Shown here piece by piece: positions 50,120-61,877 of a stretch of DNA of 64,000 nucleotides. Made by a program: the position numbers and the translations under genes. Under the pieces are notes generated by a model. The model saw nothing but the letters and a program-made list of their open reading frames with translations, was not told the DNA's origin and did not search any database. Source of the stretch: Pisaster brevispinus. Taxonomy: Eukaryota > Echinodermata > Asteroidea > Forcipulatida > Asteriidae. The first letter of the stretch is position 1, and each line of letters starts with the position of its first letter. The stretch spans positions 1,001,501 to 1,065,500 of the forward strand of contig JAMKCF010000012.1 in NCBI GenBank assembly GCA_023634235.1, read 5' to 3'.

Positions 50120-52300
50120 CTCAAATCGTGGAATGAACTTTGCCAACTTTTTAGGATATAGAATCCAAGTTATGCTCCAACTTCGTCTGTCTCAATGGTA
50201 GCGATGATCCAACAACCAAGACGGTAGAGATTGTGCTCAATTAGCGGCAGACTTCAGGTAGTAATCTTGACCTATGGCGTGTTCGAATTGGCGGCTATGG
50301 CTATGGCTATGGCTACGGCTACGGCTGGATCGCCGTGTCATCATGCGTTGATGTATAGGATATAGCAACACCCTTAGCAACACCCTTAGCAACAGTCGTA
50401 CCTGTAGCCGAAGCTGTCAATTCGGATACAACCTAATTTCACAAAGCTATTAAATAACAACAATAATGCTTAGCAAAATGTCTTTGCTCATCAAACAATT
50501 TAGGGCCCCGGTCGCAATGTTGAGTTGACTGGTAAACTGTTTTTGCTAAGCAAGATTTGTCTGTGCTTAGTAGCTTAATGAAATTGAGCAGGACTCTGCC
50601 GGTAATGAGGCACTGCGGCTTCGGCTTTGGCTATCTCAAAAAGCCATAACCTTAGCCAGAGATACCATTTTTGACATCGTCCAAGCAAAGATTATAAAGT
50701 TTGGCAGCTAATGATCAATTCATAAATAATAAGTGAGCTTTAATCTTTCTAAAAAGCAGCTTTTATAAAATGAAATCATTCCATATAAGTAACATTGACA
50801 GAGAAGAAGCTAACAATGCTGTGCTAAATTATTTGAAGTGAGACTTGTGAAAAGAAAATAATTTTTTTTTACCTCAATTCTTCCTTTTGAAACCGTGACA
50901 AAAAATGTTTTTGAAGCAAACGAGTTTGAGCTATGCAAGTACTTTATATTCCTACACCGGCACTCATTATTGATGTACAGTTCGGCAGTGCTAATGTCTG
51001 AATTGAATAAGTTATAATTTATCAAAAGAGACAGATAGGATGTGTACATATTATTTATTGAAGAGAAAACATATTTTTCTAATTATTTTTGTACAAATCT
51101 GTTGCCAAATTTGTGTGGCAACATAAATAAATGTTCTTTTTCAGATGTATTGTAGTGTTCAAATTATGAAGTGGGTAGAAGGGGAGTTTGGCTTTACATC
51201 TTGGAAGAAAAACACTTTCCGACTGTCATAGTGGGCTAACAAAATGACAAAGTAGGGGAAAATATCACGTATACAGCGTTGAAATGGTCATTGTAAGGGT
51301 AGTTCATCCAAGTAGGAAGAAAGGGGGTGAGATTATGCCATAAAGATCCTAAGTTGGAAATCTTGAGGCAAATCTGAAAGGAATAATTTCAGCTGTCGCT
51401 AAGGCGACAACTTACCATTAGGAGGAGATCTTCATTTTGTATAAACTTATATTTATGGACTAAGTGCAATAGCCCAATATTTGATGTTGTTAACTTATTG
51501 AAAAAAAGAGAGATGTAAATAATGTTTTAATCAAGACGTGTACGAACGTTGTGTTGTTATAATGAAACTATAAAATGAAATGACTGGAATTTGTTTCGGC
51601 TCTCCAAGGTGATTTGATGTATACCAAATGTCTGAGATTGGGTTAGAGTTGTTCGACTTGTAACATCTAACGGAACTTCAACATGCTTTCTAACCTTTGC
51701 ACAAATCTCCTTGGACGGTTTTTACCACAATGTTCAATTCTTACTCTTTTTCACACTTTTAACTAATTTTTTAATTACTGATGCATATACGCGTTTTAAA
51801 TCTAACACGAGGCCTACCTCCAATAATTTCGCAAATACCTGTCGTGTTGCAACCATCTTCGTATTAGTCCTTGTGTGATATTAATAATTAGAACCAGGCA
51901 ATTGTGTCCACCAAGCCTCGCTGTGGTTATCAGATTTGTTCTCTTAGAAAACAAGATGGTTGCATCATTTTGAAAATATGTTTTTCTTTCTGAAAATAGT
52001 TTCGTCATTATCTATTATGTATTCCAAAAAGAAATAATTAGTGTTTCTAATTTACTTATTTAAATGTTATTTTTGTTTCCCGTGATATTCCACGGTCCTC
52101 TCCGTAGTCATCATGTATTCTACTTCTTTAATATCCCCTATTTGAAAATTCGTCTTCGCAAAATAGATGTTCAAATGTTCCTGCAACTAATATAATTATT
52201 AATATTTATTTATCTATTTATTGTACTAAAACAATCACCGTCAGCCTTATGTATTATTTTGAATGCAGAAGATTTTATGAAATAAAAAGTACTTTTTGTA
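50120..52300 (+). other. Gene A 3' untranslated region with AU-rich elements
   Basis: Two possible ends are visible. AATAAA at 51126-51131 is preceded by the ARE nonamer TTATTTATT (51051-51059). AATAAA at 52281-52286 is preceded by ATTTATTTA (52204-52212) and ATTTA (52216-52220). AU-rich elements near the poly(A) site destabilise many cytokine mRNAs. A fold-back element sits at 50279-50431. A 29-codon open stretch after a good acceptor (CAACTTTTTAG at 50154) could be an alternative last exon, but nothing requires it. Confidence 0.5.
50279..50431. repeat. 'Gtgttcgaattggcggctatggc' fold-back, copy in gene A 3' UTR
   Basis: GTGTTCGAATTGGCGGCTAT at the left is mirrored by GCCGAAGCTGTCAATTCGGATACA at the right across a GCTATG/GCTACG run and AGCAACACCCTTAGCAACA repeats. 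It is related to 26221-26345, 54967-55081 and the arms at 163 and 803. Confidence 0.7.
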
Positions 52301-52369
52301 AATGCAATTATGTCAAACTTTGTATTTATTTAAGAGGATGTTGGGTTGCTATTTGTGGAGTTGTAAATG

Positions 52370-52480
52370 GTTTGTTTGTTTGTTTGTTTGTTTGTTGGGG
52401 TGTTTGTTTGTTTGTTTGTTGGGGTGTTTGTTTGTTTGTTTGTTTGTTTGTTTGTTTGTTTGTTTGTTTGTTTGTTTTTG
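52370..52480 (+). repeat. (GTTT)n microsatellite with GTTGGGGTGTTT interruptions
   Basis: About 110 bases of GTTT units interrupted twice by TTGGGGTG. The three overlapping open frames here (repeating CLFV) are a by-product of the tetranucleotide and are not genes. Confidence 0.95.
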
Positions 52481-52664
52481 TTCTTTCGTTCGTTTGTAAC
52501 CAGTACCCAACGCTTACAAGTTTGTCAGTCGCAATATGTTAAAACACTCATCGTTGTTTAGTTATAACAGTTCCGTTTCATACATTCCTGTAAGGTTTTA
52601 TAATGTGCAAGTAATGTGTATTGGGTTTTTTTAATTGTTTTTTTTTTTATTGATAAAGGCAGGG

Positions 52665-52975
52665 TATGCTTTTGGTAACTGTCAAAGACCAGTATCCTCA
52701 CTTGGTGTATCCCAACATAATATGCATAAAATAACAAGCCTGTGAAAATTTGGGCTCAATTGGTCATCAAAGTTGCAAGAAAAAAATGAAAGAAAAAGAA
52801 ACCCCCTCGTTGCCTAGAAGTGTGTGCTTTCAGATGCCTGCAAAAGGCTTCATGGCTGAAGTCTTTCTCAAAGGCAAATTTTTAGGTGAAAAATTACCTT
52901 TTTCTCTAAAACTACATTACTTCAAAGGGGCCGTTTCTAACAATGTTTGATAATATCAACAACTCTTTAACATCT
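52665..52975 (+). repeat. AAAGGCAG dispersed element (right end unresolved)
   Basis: Starts AAAGGCAGGGTATGCTTTTGGTAA. It contains AATAACAAGCCTGTGAAAATTT and GGGCTCAATTGGTCATCAAAG, a block that recurs in partial form at 5865, 10315 and 13080, and in the copy at 58289. Confidence 0.5.
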
Positions 52976-54966
52976 AAGTTTTATGGTCATTCATTTTTGG
53001 AGGAACTACCAATGGTGTACCCTGCCTGCTAAGCACACAGGAGCATAATTCATGGATGCTATGTTCATTATTATTAATTATTAAACAATTTTCCGTGTTC
53101 TGAGTTGTCTTGAGCCCAATTGCAACCAGAAACACACCCTTATAGTCAATGATTGGTGCGCATTCTAACCGAAAACACCTGTGACGGACCAGCTTTCACA
53201 ATGATGACGTAAGGCTGCCCTTGAACTTTGTAAGCAATTCATTTTAATTGATTGGTTTCATTATTAATGATGCTACGTACAGACGTATGCTAGGACAACA
53301 ACTTGACAATACGTTAATGAAATTGCATCACTGAGGAGGCATTACTGATAAGATGATGACGTCATGTCTATATTTAACCCAACCGGATGCTTTTACTTAC
53401 GCGAATGGGGACTCGTAACAATACAATATGAACTTGTCACCTCTGATTGATCAGGTTGACAATCGATTAGGATTAAACAATGAAAATGATCGATAGTTCT
53501 TATATGGCTCTCGTTATGGTCCATCACCGCGCCCAAAACATGATTAATTTCTGCTCCTCAAGCAGACGAACCGTGGCCATCATATCCAATCTATCTATAT
53601 TACAATCAATAAGTTTTAATGCGTTCGTCATCAACACATTTTAAAGATACAATACGTCATTGTTTTTGAAAGAATAGGTTAATTCCCACCCTCTAGTTAT
53701 CGATAAATATGCAATTACGATTGCAACAAATCTGTGAAAATTGCATCACAATTTGGGGGGACTACAATTTTAGCGGAACTGACGAAGTCCACGTTTACTC
53801 AGGGACTTTTTATACGTTCGATCTGGGCAATCGAAACAAGCCACGGTGGTTTGCGGGTGACTACAAACGCTATTTTCCCGACTTTGTCAGAAGACAGTGC
53901 CTCGGGCCTGTACTTTCTGTTTCCCCCATATCACAGAGGCACCCTTTACCAATGGCAAACCCTACATAAACGAAATCATAGCCCCAAACTCTCAAAGAAT
54001 CTTAAGATTGCAAATCTTCAACAAATATTCATGATACATTAATTATGCGTAATCTGCTATTGTTCTTTTTCACTCGAGGGGTGTCAAGAGGAGCCTAAAA
54101 AGCTGCTTGTCAGGAGGCTATACAAGCCTCTTAGCGACGTCAAGCTGTCCCATTAATCCACAAATGTAGTCTCCATGTCTGTCCGTTCCTACTCTTGTAA
54201 CCTCAAGTCAATTTGATACCCGACTACAAACCGTTTTTACTGTTAACTGAATACATCGATCTGTTAGCACTGAACGGTGTGATTCAGCGATCTTGTTTAC
54301 TGCACTAAGATCTCCATAGCCAACGGCCAGACTGTTGGGCACCAGTGTACAGTAACACCAGCGATAGCTACGTCGCTTATACTAATCGTATATTATAATT
54401 GTTGCGTATTTATAAATAGCTGTTGATGTCATCAACGACTTGTAAAGTGTAGAGCAGTTCCCTACGGGTGCACCCCACTAAATAAACTTACATAGCATAC
54501 AGTGCAAAATGCTAAATGATAAAAATACACACAAAAATACTTAGAAGTCTCACAGCTGTTTACTGTACAGGGGAAATTATTCATTGAATCTTGACGTTTT
54601 ACCCTCTGCTCAACTTTATATGGGGAGTCCCAAGGCCCGTCGAGTTATCTTCCAAATAAAAACACCCCTACACCGGTGTAATTTTCCAAACGTCCGAGCA
54701 TCAGTCTTGAAAAATGTCCCTACACCTCTCAGCAAATAGGACCATTTATTTCAGGGTATTATGTCATCCAAAATAGCTCAAGCTGGAAGTCAACAACCCC
54801 CAGGTCACAACTGGGCAACATTTTTACACTGTTCCCCTTTTATTGGGCTCTCAAATCTGTCTAGAATATAATATTTTGAGGGCCTACAAAATATTAATGA
54901 GGCTGGCGCTCTGCTGTCTCCCTATTTAGTGGGCTGCACCCCCACAAGTTGTACTGGCAAGAAGAA

Positions 54967-55081
54967 CACGTCCGAATAGACAGCTTCGGAAGTGGCTACG
55001 ACCAGATGCTGACAAAACATATCCCTCACCACTGTCGCATCAGCCAACGGCATAACCCGTAGCCGAAATCACCTGGACACG
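54967..55081. repeat. Fold-back related to 50279-50431
   Basis: ACGTCCGAATAGACAGCTTC and GAAGTGGCTACGACC are mirrored by CCGTAGCCGAAATCACCTGGACAC, with GTCGCATCAG between. Confidence 0.45.
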
Positions 55082-56120
55082 TACCTTACAGGATTCCACC
55101 CTTTCCATCCTCGACCTCAGAATACATTTCCATTTCCTGGTTATAAAAGTATTGTATCAGAACCGTGCAACATCGATCTCATGAAATGTTACCGCTTGTC
55201 ACTATAGACCATGTAACATGTGAGAAAGTTTAAAGCCCAAGAGCCTGAACTTTTTATTACACAGCTCAACGGAAGAAATAATCAAGTCTAGCATAGGGAT
55301 CGCATCCACTGTCTGATCAACTTTTGATGTATGGGATACAAGTCAAAACCTGTTCAGCTGTTATGTTTATAATTCTTGGTTGTATTTAGAAGTTACGGGA
55401 ACAATATCAAATTTCTTATTGTGACCTGCCGGGAAACACCCTGTGCTGCACAACTTCATTTCTAAAGAATGAAGACAATTCTTTTGATAACATCTTATAC
55501 GGTTGATATGACAAAGCCTTAACAGTCACTAATTTCACAGACTTTTTAAAGCCAAAAATATCACCCAGGTAAAAATAAAATTAATCGGTGAGTTCCAAAA
55601 AGTTAAAACCCCAATAACGTTGTGAATTCAAGATGGTGATTATGTAAAAGTAAATGTGCAAATATTTGTTCATTTTTCTCTTCTTCCTGTGTGAGATTTC
55701 AGATCACTCTATTGAAATGAGTCGTTGCCATAGTATATAAGCCACGACAAAACTTGATTTGCAACCTCCTCAATAACTATAAGTTGTTTGTATGGGGGGG
55801 GGGGCCATGTCGAGCAAAATAATTGAAATACTGTTATTTTATATGTTTATTCAGATTTTTGAGCTAAACTATCCATGTAAATCAAAGGAAACACCGCAAT
55901 CAATAATCATGATTGTATAAATTATGTATTTATTTATGTATATATTTATTTATTTTATTTGGACAGACATGGGAGTAACGCAGATCAACTTTACTTAATG
56001 ACAGGATATGTTTTGGGGGCTGTTGGGTTGTTGGGGGTGTTTTCCTGTTTGTTTGTCGTTTGTTTGTTTTAAGGGTGTCTGTGTATTTGTTTGTGTTTAC
56101 TTTCAAGCAGTGGATGTATG

Positions 56121-56162
56121 GAATGTATCAGGCGTACGTATACGTATAGGCCTGATACATTC
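56121..56162. repeat. Perfect 13-bp hairpin
   Basis: GAATGTATCAGGC (56121-56133) and GCCTGATACATTC (56150-56162) are perfect inverted repeats around a 16-base loop. The loop itself is nearly palindromic (GTACGTATACGTAT). Confidence 0.7.
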
Positions 56163-57542
56163 TATTGATAGTACGTACCAAGATGTACCGACATGTTACA
56201 CTGCCAGGTTCAAGAACTGCATTTAAGTTCAAGGTCACTGGAAGTAATGACATCCGCAAGTGCCGTTCCTCTTGTGATCTTTGACATATCAGAATTTACA
56301 TCCGAACTATACCGGATGCATTAGGCAATATGGTTGTCGGTCCACTTTCATTATTGGTGAAGAATTTACCGCCTTGTTTGAGAAAAAAACAACATCCCGA
56401 GAAAAACTTCCGATTTCTCTTGTCTTCTTGAAGAGAAACTTGAAACAGAAGGAAACATTATAACGCAATTAAACAAAACCACAAGACGGTTGATGTATGT
56501 AATGCTATCGATACCAAAAGCAAACCCTTGATCGAAGCGCTACCACATTTTCCACACAATAACACGTAGTGGCCTACCAGAAAACGGTTTTGTATGTACT
56601 TTCCACAAAACAAATTTGTCTTGCTTCAGTTCTTTGTTTCTTGTGTGGTCTGGTCCACGTATAGCAATGATGGTGATGTGATCACGCACTAGTAGTATTG
56701 TGATGTTTTTGACAGGGGCTGATTTTGAAATCTTAGTCAACATTTCTAAACCGCGCCACCTGCTCAGAAATCGCAGTTTCAAAATCACTCTGGAGCCAAC
56801 GGAATCGAGTTAAGCCTTCAATATTATTAAACTCTCTACTAGCTCCTGGCCACATCGTATTGATTTTCGAAGTGAGACGTTAGAATTTCAGACCTGTAAC
56901 TTTCAACCAATAGAAAACCCATTGAATAGGACTGTCCAACAGAGGGCGCTACACTCATTCTGGAGGGCTATACAGATCAACTTTTGAATTCTGAATCGTT
57001 TCCTTGTGCTTTTGTGATAAATTGGTGTATGTTTCCATTGGTTCGTCAAATTTAGTTTAGCGATATATTGGGATATAAACCATTTCAAGAAAAACTTGAC
57101 CAATTCAATGAAAATGCATTTTTAGATGAGTATTTTAATTACGTTTTACATGTAAAATCTTATATAGTATGTTTATATATAAAACTTTATAAAAAGCATA
57201 TATATAATCAAGTCTATTGCATTGACACCAAGTTATCATATAACAACTGTTAAAGTTTTCCAATAACTAGCTCTTTCTTAGAAAAAAGGACAAACTCTCG
57301 TTTTGATAAATACAATTATAGATTTCATTTCATCATTTCTTCATTTCATTCTACAATAAAAGTATAATTAGTAAAATATATTAATATATCACATTATTTT
57401 ATAAAAATGTATTGCTATATAATGTGAGTCATCTATGTCTACATTTTTCATCGATGCTCTCCCACAGTTCTAATTTTATTTTTACTGTAGGGTTGTACAC
57501 GCTCCGGTATTCACTTCATTAGAAAAATCTTGCGTTAATATC

Positions 57543-57854
57543 TTAAACTTCAGTAAAAAGTTTCAAATCTGTGGATCGATTTGACGTGTTCCTCCGACCT
57601 CGTCGTTGAGGTCGTCCCAACATAACCTCGAATTCTTCCATCGAAGTTGACATTGGTCTAAGCGTCCATATCTCTCTAACACTATCCTTGATCAGAGTCA
57701 GATGGGCACAACTCATCAAGACATCATGGTAGTGAATAAACAAATGAAGGAATGAATCTCCCAAATTCGGGAGGGCAGTTGCCCCCTCCCCCACCCTCTC
57801 AAGTCTATGACCTAGAAACAATTTAAACCGATGATTAGAACAAGGAATGGTCAT
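57543..57854 (-). other. Unassigned 103-codon open frame
   Basis: Downstream of gene B on the same strand. It has an internal acceptor-like site (AATTGTTTCTAG) and a hydrophobic/aromatic stretch LGDSFLHLFIHYHDVLMSC followed by AHLTLIKDSV and an arginine-rich end (RPQRRGRRN). It could be another helical exon, alternative 3' coding sequence or part of the gene B 3' UTR. No splice partner was found and I do not assign it. Confidence 0.2.
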
Positions 57855-58288
57855 TATAAATAATATGTTACATTTGTTTCAACACACACGTCCACATTTA
57901 GTACTGTCAATCCACCGCAACTTCAGCTTCTAATAACCGTGCCTTCCATATGATGAGGTTAAGCTTGGTCCGCCCCATAAAAAAAAACCAATTAGTTAGT
58001 GTAAATAAACTTTCAAAAAGACAATAAAAACTACAATTTAAATGCATTACTATAGGCCAGTAGATATTTGATTTACATCTAAACATCGTGTCCACCCCCA
58101 GATTATATTTTCATAAAAGTGAAACTAGAAATTTATCTCTTAATTCATTATAACTTTTCCTCCTTTCTTTACGTTCTTCTAATTAGTAATAATTACTTCC
58201 TCTCGATTGTAGTTTTGTATTATTCTTTCTGCTCATTTTCTAATCTATATTTCACTGACAGTGCCTCGCTTACATACTCATTATACAT

Positions 58289-58911
58289 TAAAGACAGGGT
58301 ATACCTTTGGTAATTACTCCCAAAATAATGACCATAACAACTTACTTGGTAAGAAGCACTGCAGCTGTTTATAAATATTACATTTTGAGAAACAATTCCC
58401 TTGAAAGGAATGTGGTTTTAGTAACAATAATACTAACAACAATTTCAACATTTCTAGTGCGCCCTCTCCACCAAAGGATGTTCGAATGTGCAACTTACAA
58501 TAAAACTCCATCAAAAGTTACATTTAAAAAATATTAAACAAAAAAATTTAAAATAAAAATTAATATGTTAACAATAAAGTGAAAATACATACAAAACATA
58601 TATATTTAATCAAACAAAAATTTCATTTGAAAAAGTGGCAGCGTTTTTAGGAAAAGGGATTCAAACAAGTTTGAAAGTCTGAGACAAATTTGAAAATCTG
58701 AGAAATCTTTCCCAGGTTGTTTATTCAATTACGGATTATTCTTCCAGCGGAGACATAACCACTCCACTGATTTTGAGCAATATTTCAAAAACGCTACCAC
58801 CTTTTGAAATTAAATTTTCACAGGTTAGTTTTATTATACATTTATCTACATTTATAGGATTAAAACAAACGAACGGTTCCAAAAACCAAAGGTATACTTT
58901 GCCTTTAAGAA
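58289..58911. repeat. AAAGGCA...TACCTTTGG inverted-repeat element
   Basis: AAAGACAGGGTATACCTTTGG at the left is mirrored by CCAAAGGTATACTTTGCCTTT at the right, giving a ~620-bp non-autonomous element. It contains - strand AATAAA signals at 58720-58725 and 58830-58835 that could serve gene B. Confidence 0.65.
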
Positions 58912-59529
58912 AGCGGATAATAATTATTATAACAGGAAAATATGTTTGTATATTTTTCAAATCCGTAGGATTAATACATGTCTGCCGTTAAAACACAGCT
59001 TACGTAAAATGGTTCAAAACAGGCAAAGTTTTTTGTTCAAAACTTTGCTGTGATAGGAATCGAATTCCCGTTGTAGTTGAGCAAGATTTCCTTTTGTAGG
59101 ATAGCAGTGGAAGTTAAATGCAGTTCAAGTTTTTATCTGGTCCATGCAAAGTGACTTGAGACTCACCCATTGCCATCCTACAAGGAAATAGTGACCACTA
59201 GCAACCTTGTTCTCGTCGTTGGGAAACTTTGTAATCGCTTTCTTCTACACAATTTGTGTTAGTCACAGAATTAGCCATCACCATTTATATTTCCCTTCAG
59301 TTCGTAAGACTGCTTATCATTACTAACATAACTATTGCTATAAATCGGCCAATAGTACCGCCCAAAATATACTTTACCGGTTGCATGGCAGTGACGTCGT
59401 GGTGTAAGACCTTTACTGATGTTTACCTTTTCCATGTTGCATTGATCCTGTGAAGGCACCAGACTATTTTCGTATTCAGCCTCGGTTTCAACGCCAGTGG
59501 ATCCCGGTCAAGGTTTGCATTCTTTAATT

Positions 59530-59724
59530 CTAATCAGAGCAAGAATTTGAAAAACTGATACTGCTCAAGTCAGTGGATGCGTCTGAAACGTAGCTGGTTA
59601 CTTCCGGCAAGATGTAATCTCTAATGTACGTTACTTCCCAGTCGTTGTCTGGTGGAATGTAGCCGTTAGGGGGCGTTCTAACGAGCTGCTCAAGAAGTGC
59701 CGAGTCGAAGTCGCACTGGGTTAA
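59530..59724 (-). CDS. Gene B terminal exon (CD loop and helix D)
   Basis: Sixty-four codons plus TAG, entered in phase 0 after CCCTTCATCAG. LTQCDFDSALLEQLVRTPPN and GYIPPDNDWEV form the loop. YIRDYILPEVTSYVSDASTD and LSSISFSNSCSD form helix D and a short tail. Aligned with gene A, Y-S-TD fall on the same columns (YVSDASTDL against YTSILNTDV). Confidence 0.78.
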   Translation of the reverse strand, partial: LTQCDFDSALLEQLVRTPPNGYIPPDNDWEVTYIRDYILPEVTSYVSDASTDLSSISFSNSCSD

Positions 59725-60192
59725 CTGATGAAGGGAGAAAATTGTGGAACAACTTTAAGAATATTGGCATGAATTAAACATTAGTAGTCTGACATCGGTG
59801 TTGCAGTATACTCTCTAATTCATAACAGGGAAAGTTTAAGACGAACACTTATTCACTTGTTTTTCCTCAAGGTTGTTCAAGTGGAAATCGTATTTTTCTT
59901 AACGTCGACCACAAATTCATGCCATCAAATCTCTAGCATAATCATAAAGAAGAGACATGTCTTCATCTAGGCATAGAGAAAGTGGTCCTTTCTCTATGAT
60001 CTAGGTAATACAATTTTATCTTATTCTTCGAATACACAATCAAACCAGACTACAATATTGGTAGTCAATTAATATCAACCTCGTTCTTACTTCGTCGTTC
60101 CCTATTCGTGAAGGTATGCTGTGGGGTTGGGGATGGGATGGTTTGGTTAATACTGGTGTGAATGGCTGAAACAAGGTATTGTATATACTTAC
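59725..60192 (-). other. Gene B intron between helix C and CD-loop exons
   Basis: GT-AG intron of 468 bases in phase 0, at the same position relative to the helices as gene A intron 3. No repeats recognised. Confidence 0.7.
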
Positions 60193-60363
60193 AATAAAAT
60201 GAACGGAGCACAGCAAGTTTCCAAATGCATCTTTTGTTTTGTTCGTGTAGTAAGTAATTTCAGTTTCACCCGGTGACATCAACTGCAAGTCCTGCAGAAC
60301 TATATCCAGGGCCCAGATGTAGCCAACAATGAGTTTAGCATGCTCGTACATTAGTTGTGTTAC
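60193..60363 (-). CDS. Gene B exon with helices B and C
   Basis: Fifty-seven codons, phase 0 at both ends (ATTGTAG|GTA ... ATT|GTAAGT). Helix B is VTQLMYEHAKLIVGYIWALD followed by IVLQDLQ. A loop with PGETEITYYTNKT is followed by helix C (KDAFGNLLCSVHFI). Gene A shows the same spacing between TRM-IHYRIL and RFDELQNKI. Confidence 0.82.
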
Positions 60364-60485
60364 CTACAATAACATTTTCAAACAAGTGGAGGTTTATAAA
60401 CTTTTAACTCATGAAACACATTGTAAAGAGAAAGTATATTCATTAAGAAAACATTAGCAGGTAATTTAAAAATACAAGTTGCGAT

Positions 60486-60766
60486 TGTTTGTTTGTTTGT
60501 TGTTTATTTGTTGTTTGTTTGTTGGGGTGTTTGTTGGTTTGTTTGTTTGTTTGTTTGTTTGTTGGGGTGTTGGGGTGTTTGTTTGTTTGTTTGTTTGTTT
60601 GTTTGTTTGTTGGGGTGTTTGTTTGTTTGTTTGTTTGTTTGTTTGTTTGTTTGTTTGCTTGTTTGTTTGTTTGTTTGTTGGGGTGTTGGGGTGTTTGTTT
60701 GTTTGTTTATTTGTTTGTTTGTTTGTTTGTTGGAGGGGGTGTTTGTTTGTATGTTTGTTTGTTTTT
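60486..60766 (+). repeat. (GTTT)n microsatellite with repeated GGGGTG interruptions
   Basis: About 280 bases of GTTT units broken at least six times by TTGGGGTG, once doubled (GGGGTGTTGGGGTG). All three + frames are open only because of the repeat. Confidence 0.95.
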
Positions 60767-61146
60767 AAATAAAGAACAAAAGTGGATCTAACAATGTTGT
60801 TTTCTGTTGGTGCTTGTATGCAACAACTTTCTTGTTAGTTGAATTCTTAATCAAACCCGCCAAAAATGTGTCTCTTCTTCAAATTATCAACACTGAAGAA
60901 GATGCAATATTAAAATATTTATATGATATTGTTCTCATCCATAAAAATATAGATTTGATTTTCACCGTTTTGAAGATTTTATTTATTAATTTTCTATTAT
61001 TTGTATTTATTTATTTATTATTTTTGGGGTATTTACTCCTATTTTGGGGCACTATTCTTGTTTAACGACCTGTTTTTCTTCTGCAATTTGATCTTTGCAA
61101 TGAACGTTTGTGCTTTGGCGTGACGTGTCGTGGTTGAGTTGAGCAT

Positions 61147-61318
61147 CTAGCATAGAGCTGCTTAAGCTAAGCACAAAACACCTTTACTTTATGAGTATAA
61201 GGTTACCAGCCAATCACACATACCATTTGGGTTGGTTTCCTGCTAAATGTTTGCTATAAAGCAGGAGCTGTGTAAGCAAAGATGTCTGCCTTAGCAGCTC
61301 TATGAAAGTCGGCCCTGC
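61147..61318. repeat. 'Gctaagca' fold-back element
   Basis: TAGAGCTGCTTAAGCTAAGC at the left is mirrored by GTAAGCAAAGATG...TTAGCAGCTCTATGAAAG at the right. It abuts the next fold-back directly. Confidence 0.5.
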
Positions 61319-61487
61319 AGCCGATTTCACGAAGCGCTAGGATTAATCCTATCTCGAGTTAGGATGAGTAACTAGTCCTAACTTAGGATTAATCTTAAGG
61401 TTTACATGTTACAATGCAAGGCTGGGACTCGTCCTAAGTCCTAAGATTAATCCTAAGTTAGGAAGAGTTTGGTGAAATCGACGGCTG
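61318..61487. repeat. 'Cagccgatttcac' fold-back MITE
   Basis: CAGCCGATTTCACGAAG...AGGATTAATCCTA is mirrored by TAAGATTAATCCTAAG...GTGAAATCGACGGCTG. Nearly the whole 170 bases can form a hairpin. Same family as 21241-21538. Confidence 0.75.
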
Positions 61488-61810
61488 GTGTTCCTGGACA
61501 GCAGAGTGTGGGTTCGAGTCCCGGTCGTGACACTTGTGTTCTTACGCAAGACACTTAACTAGTATTGCTTCATTCTTCAGATGGGACGTAAAGCCGCTGG
61601 TCTCGTGTGTTGTGTAATGCACGTAAAAGAACCCAGTTAAAGAACCCAGTTAATTGTCGCTAAGAGAAGGGGTTTCCCCGGTGTTTCTGGCCTGGTTGGC
61701 TGCATGCAGAATGCGCCGCGTCACCTTTCAAACCCCGTATGTGCTATGGGTATTGTAATTAAGAAAAACACTAAGCATGCATGTCTTATTGTTAATAAGC
61801 GATTTGAGAC
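61488..61810 (+). repeat. tRNA-derived SINE with CACTTGTGTTCTTACGCAAG core
   Basis: GTGGGTTCGAGTCCCGGTCG (B box) is followed by CACTTGTGTTCTTACGCAAG, GATGGGACGTAAAGCCGCTG, GTAAAAGAACCCAGTT (partly duplicated), GGGGTTTCCCCGGTGTTTCT and a tail AAGCGATTTGAGACG. This order of core segments is that of a widespread deuterostome SINE type; family name not assigned. Confidence 0.6.
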
Positions 61811-61877
61811 GTCTGTTAAATGCTTTTTCTTTGAACTAATTATCATAGTAATATTTGCTGTTTCGCAGTGAACTTAC

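Larger units (their letters stand above)
52301..59529. other. Intergenic region between the converging genes A and B
   Basis: Contents: (GTTT)n array 52370-52480, partial AAAGGCAG element 52665-52975, short open frames at 53709-54042 in two frames without recognisable motifs, fold-back 54967-55081, GTTT/GGGG-rich DNA 56010-56100, hairpin 56121-56162, an open frame on the - strand at 57543-57854 and a MITE at 58289-58911. The 3' UTR of gene B must lie at its right end. Confidence 0.55.
60364..61877 (-). other. Gene B intron between AB loop and helix B
   Basis: GT-AG intron of 1,514 bases that gene A lacks. It is packed with repeats: a (GTTT)n array 60486-60766, two fold-backs at 61147-61318 and 61318-61487, and a SINE at 61488-61810. 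Confidence 0.7.

Noticed and set aside
52302..52561. Three overlapping + strand open frames of repeated CLFV
   Set aside because: They are translations of a GTTT tetranucleotide array. All three frames are open because the unit has no stop codon.
53709..54042. Overlapping open frames of 86 and 102 codons after gene A
   Set aside because: Three frames in turn look partly protein-like, none has a clear splice site or known motif, and I could not connect them to gene A or B.
60479..60791. Three overlapping + strand open frames of repeated CLFV in the gene B intron
   Set aside because: Again a GTTT microsatellite. It lies inside an intron defined by good splice sites of gene B on the other strand.
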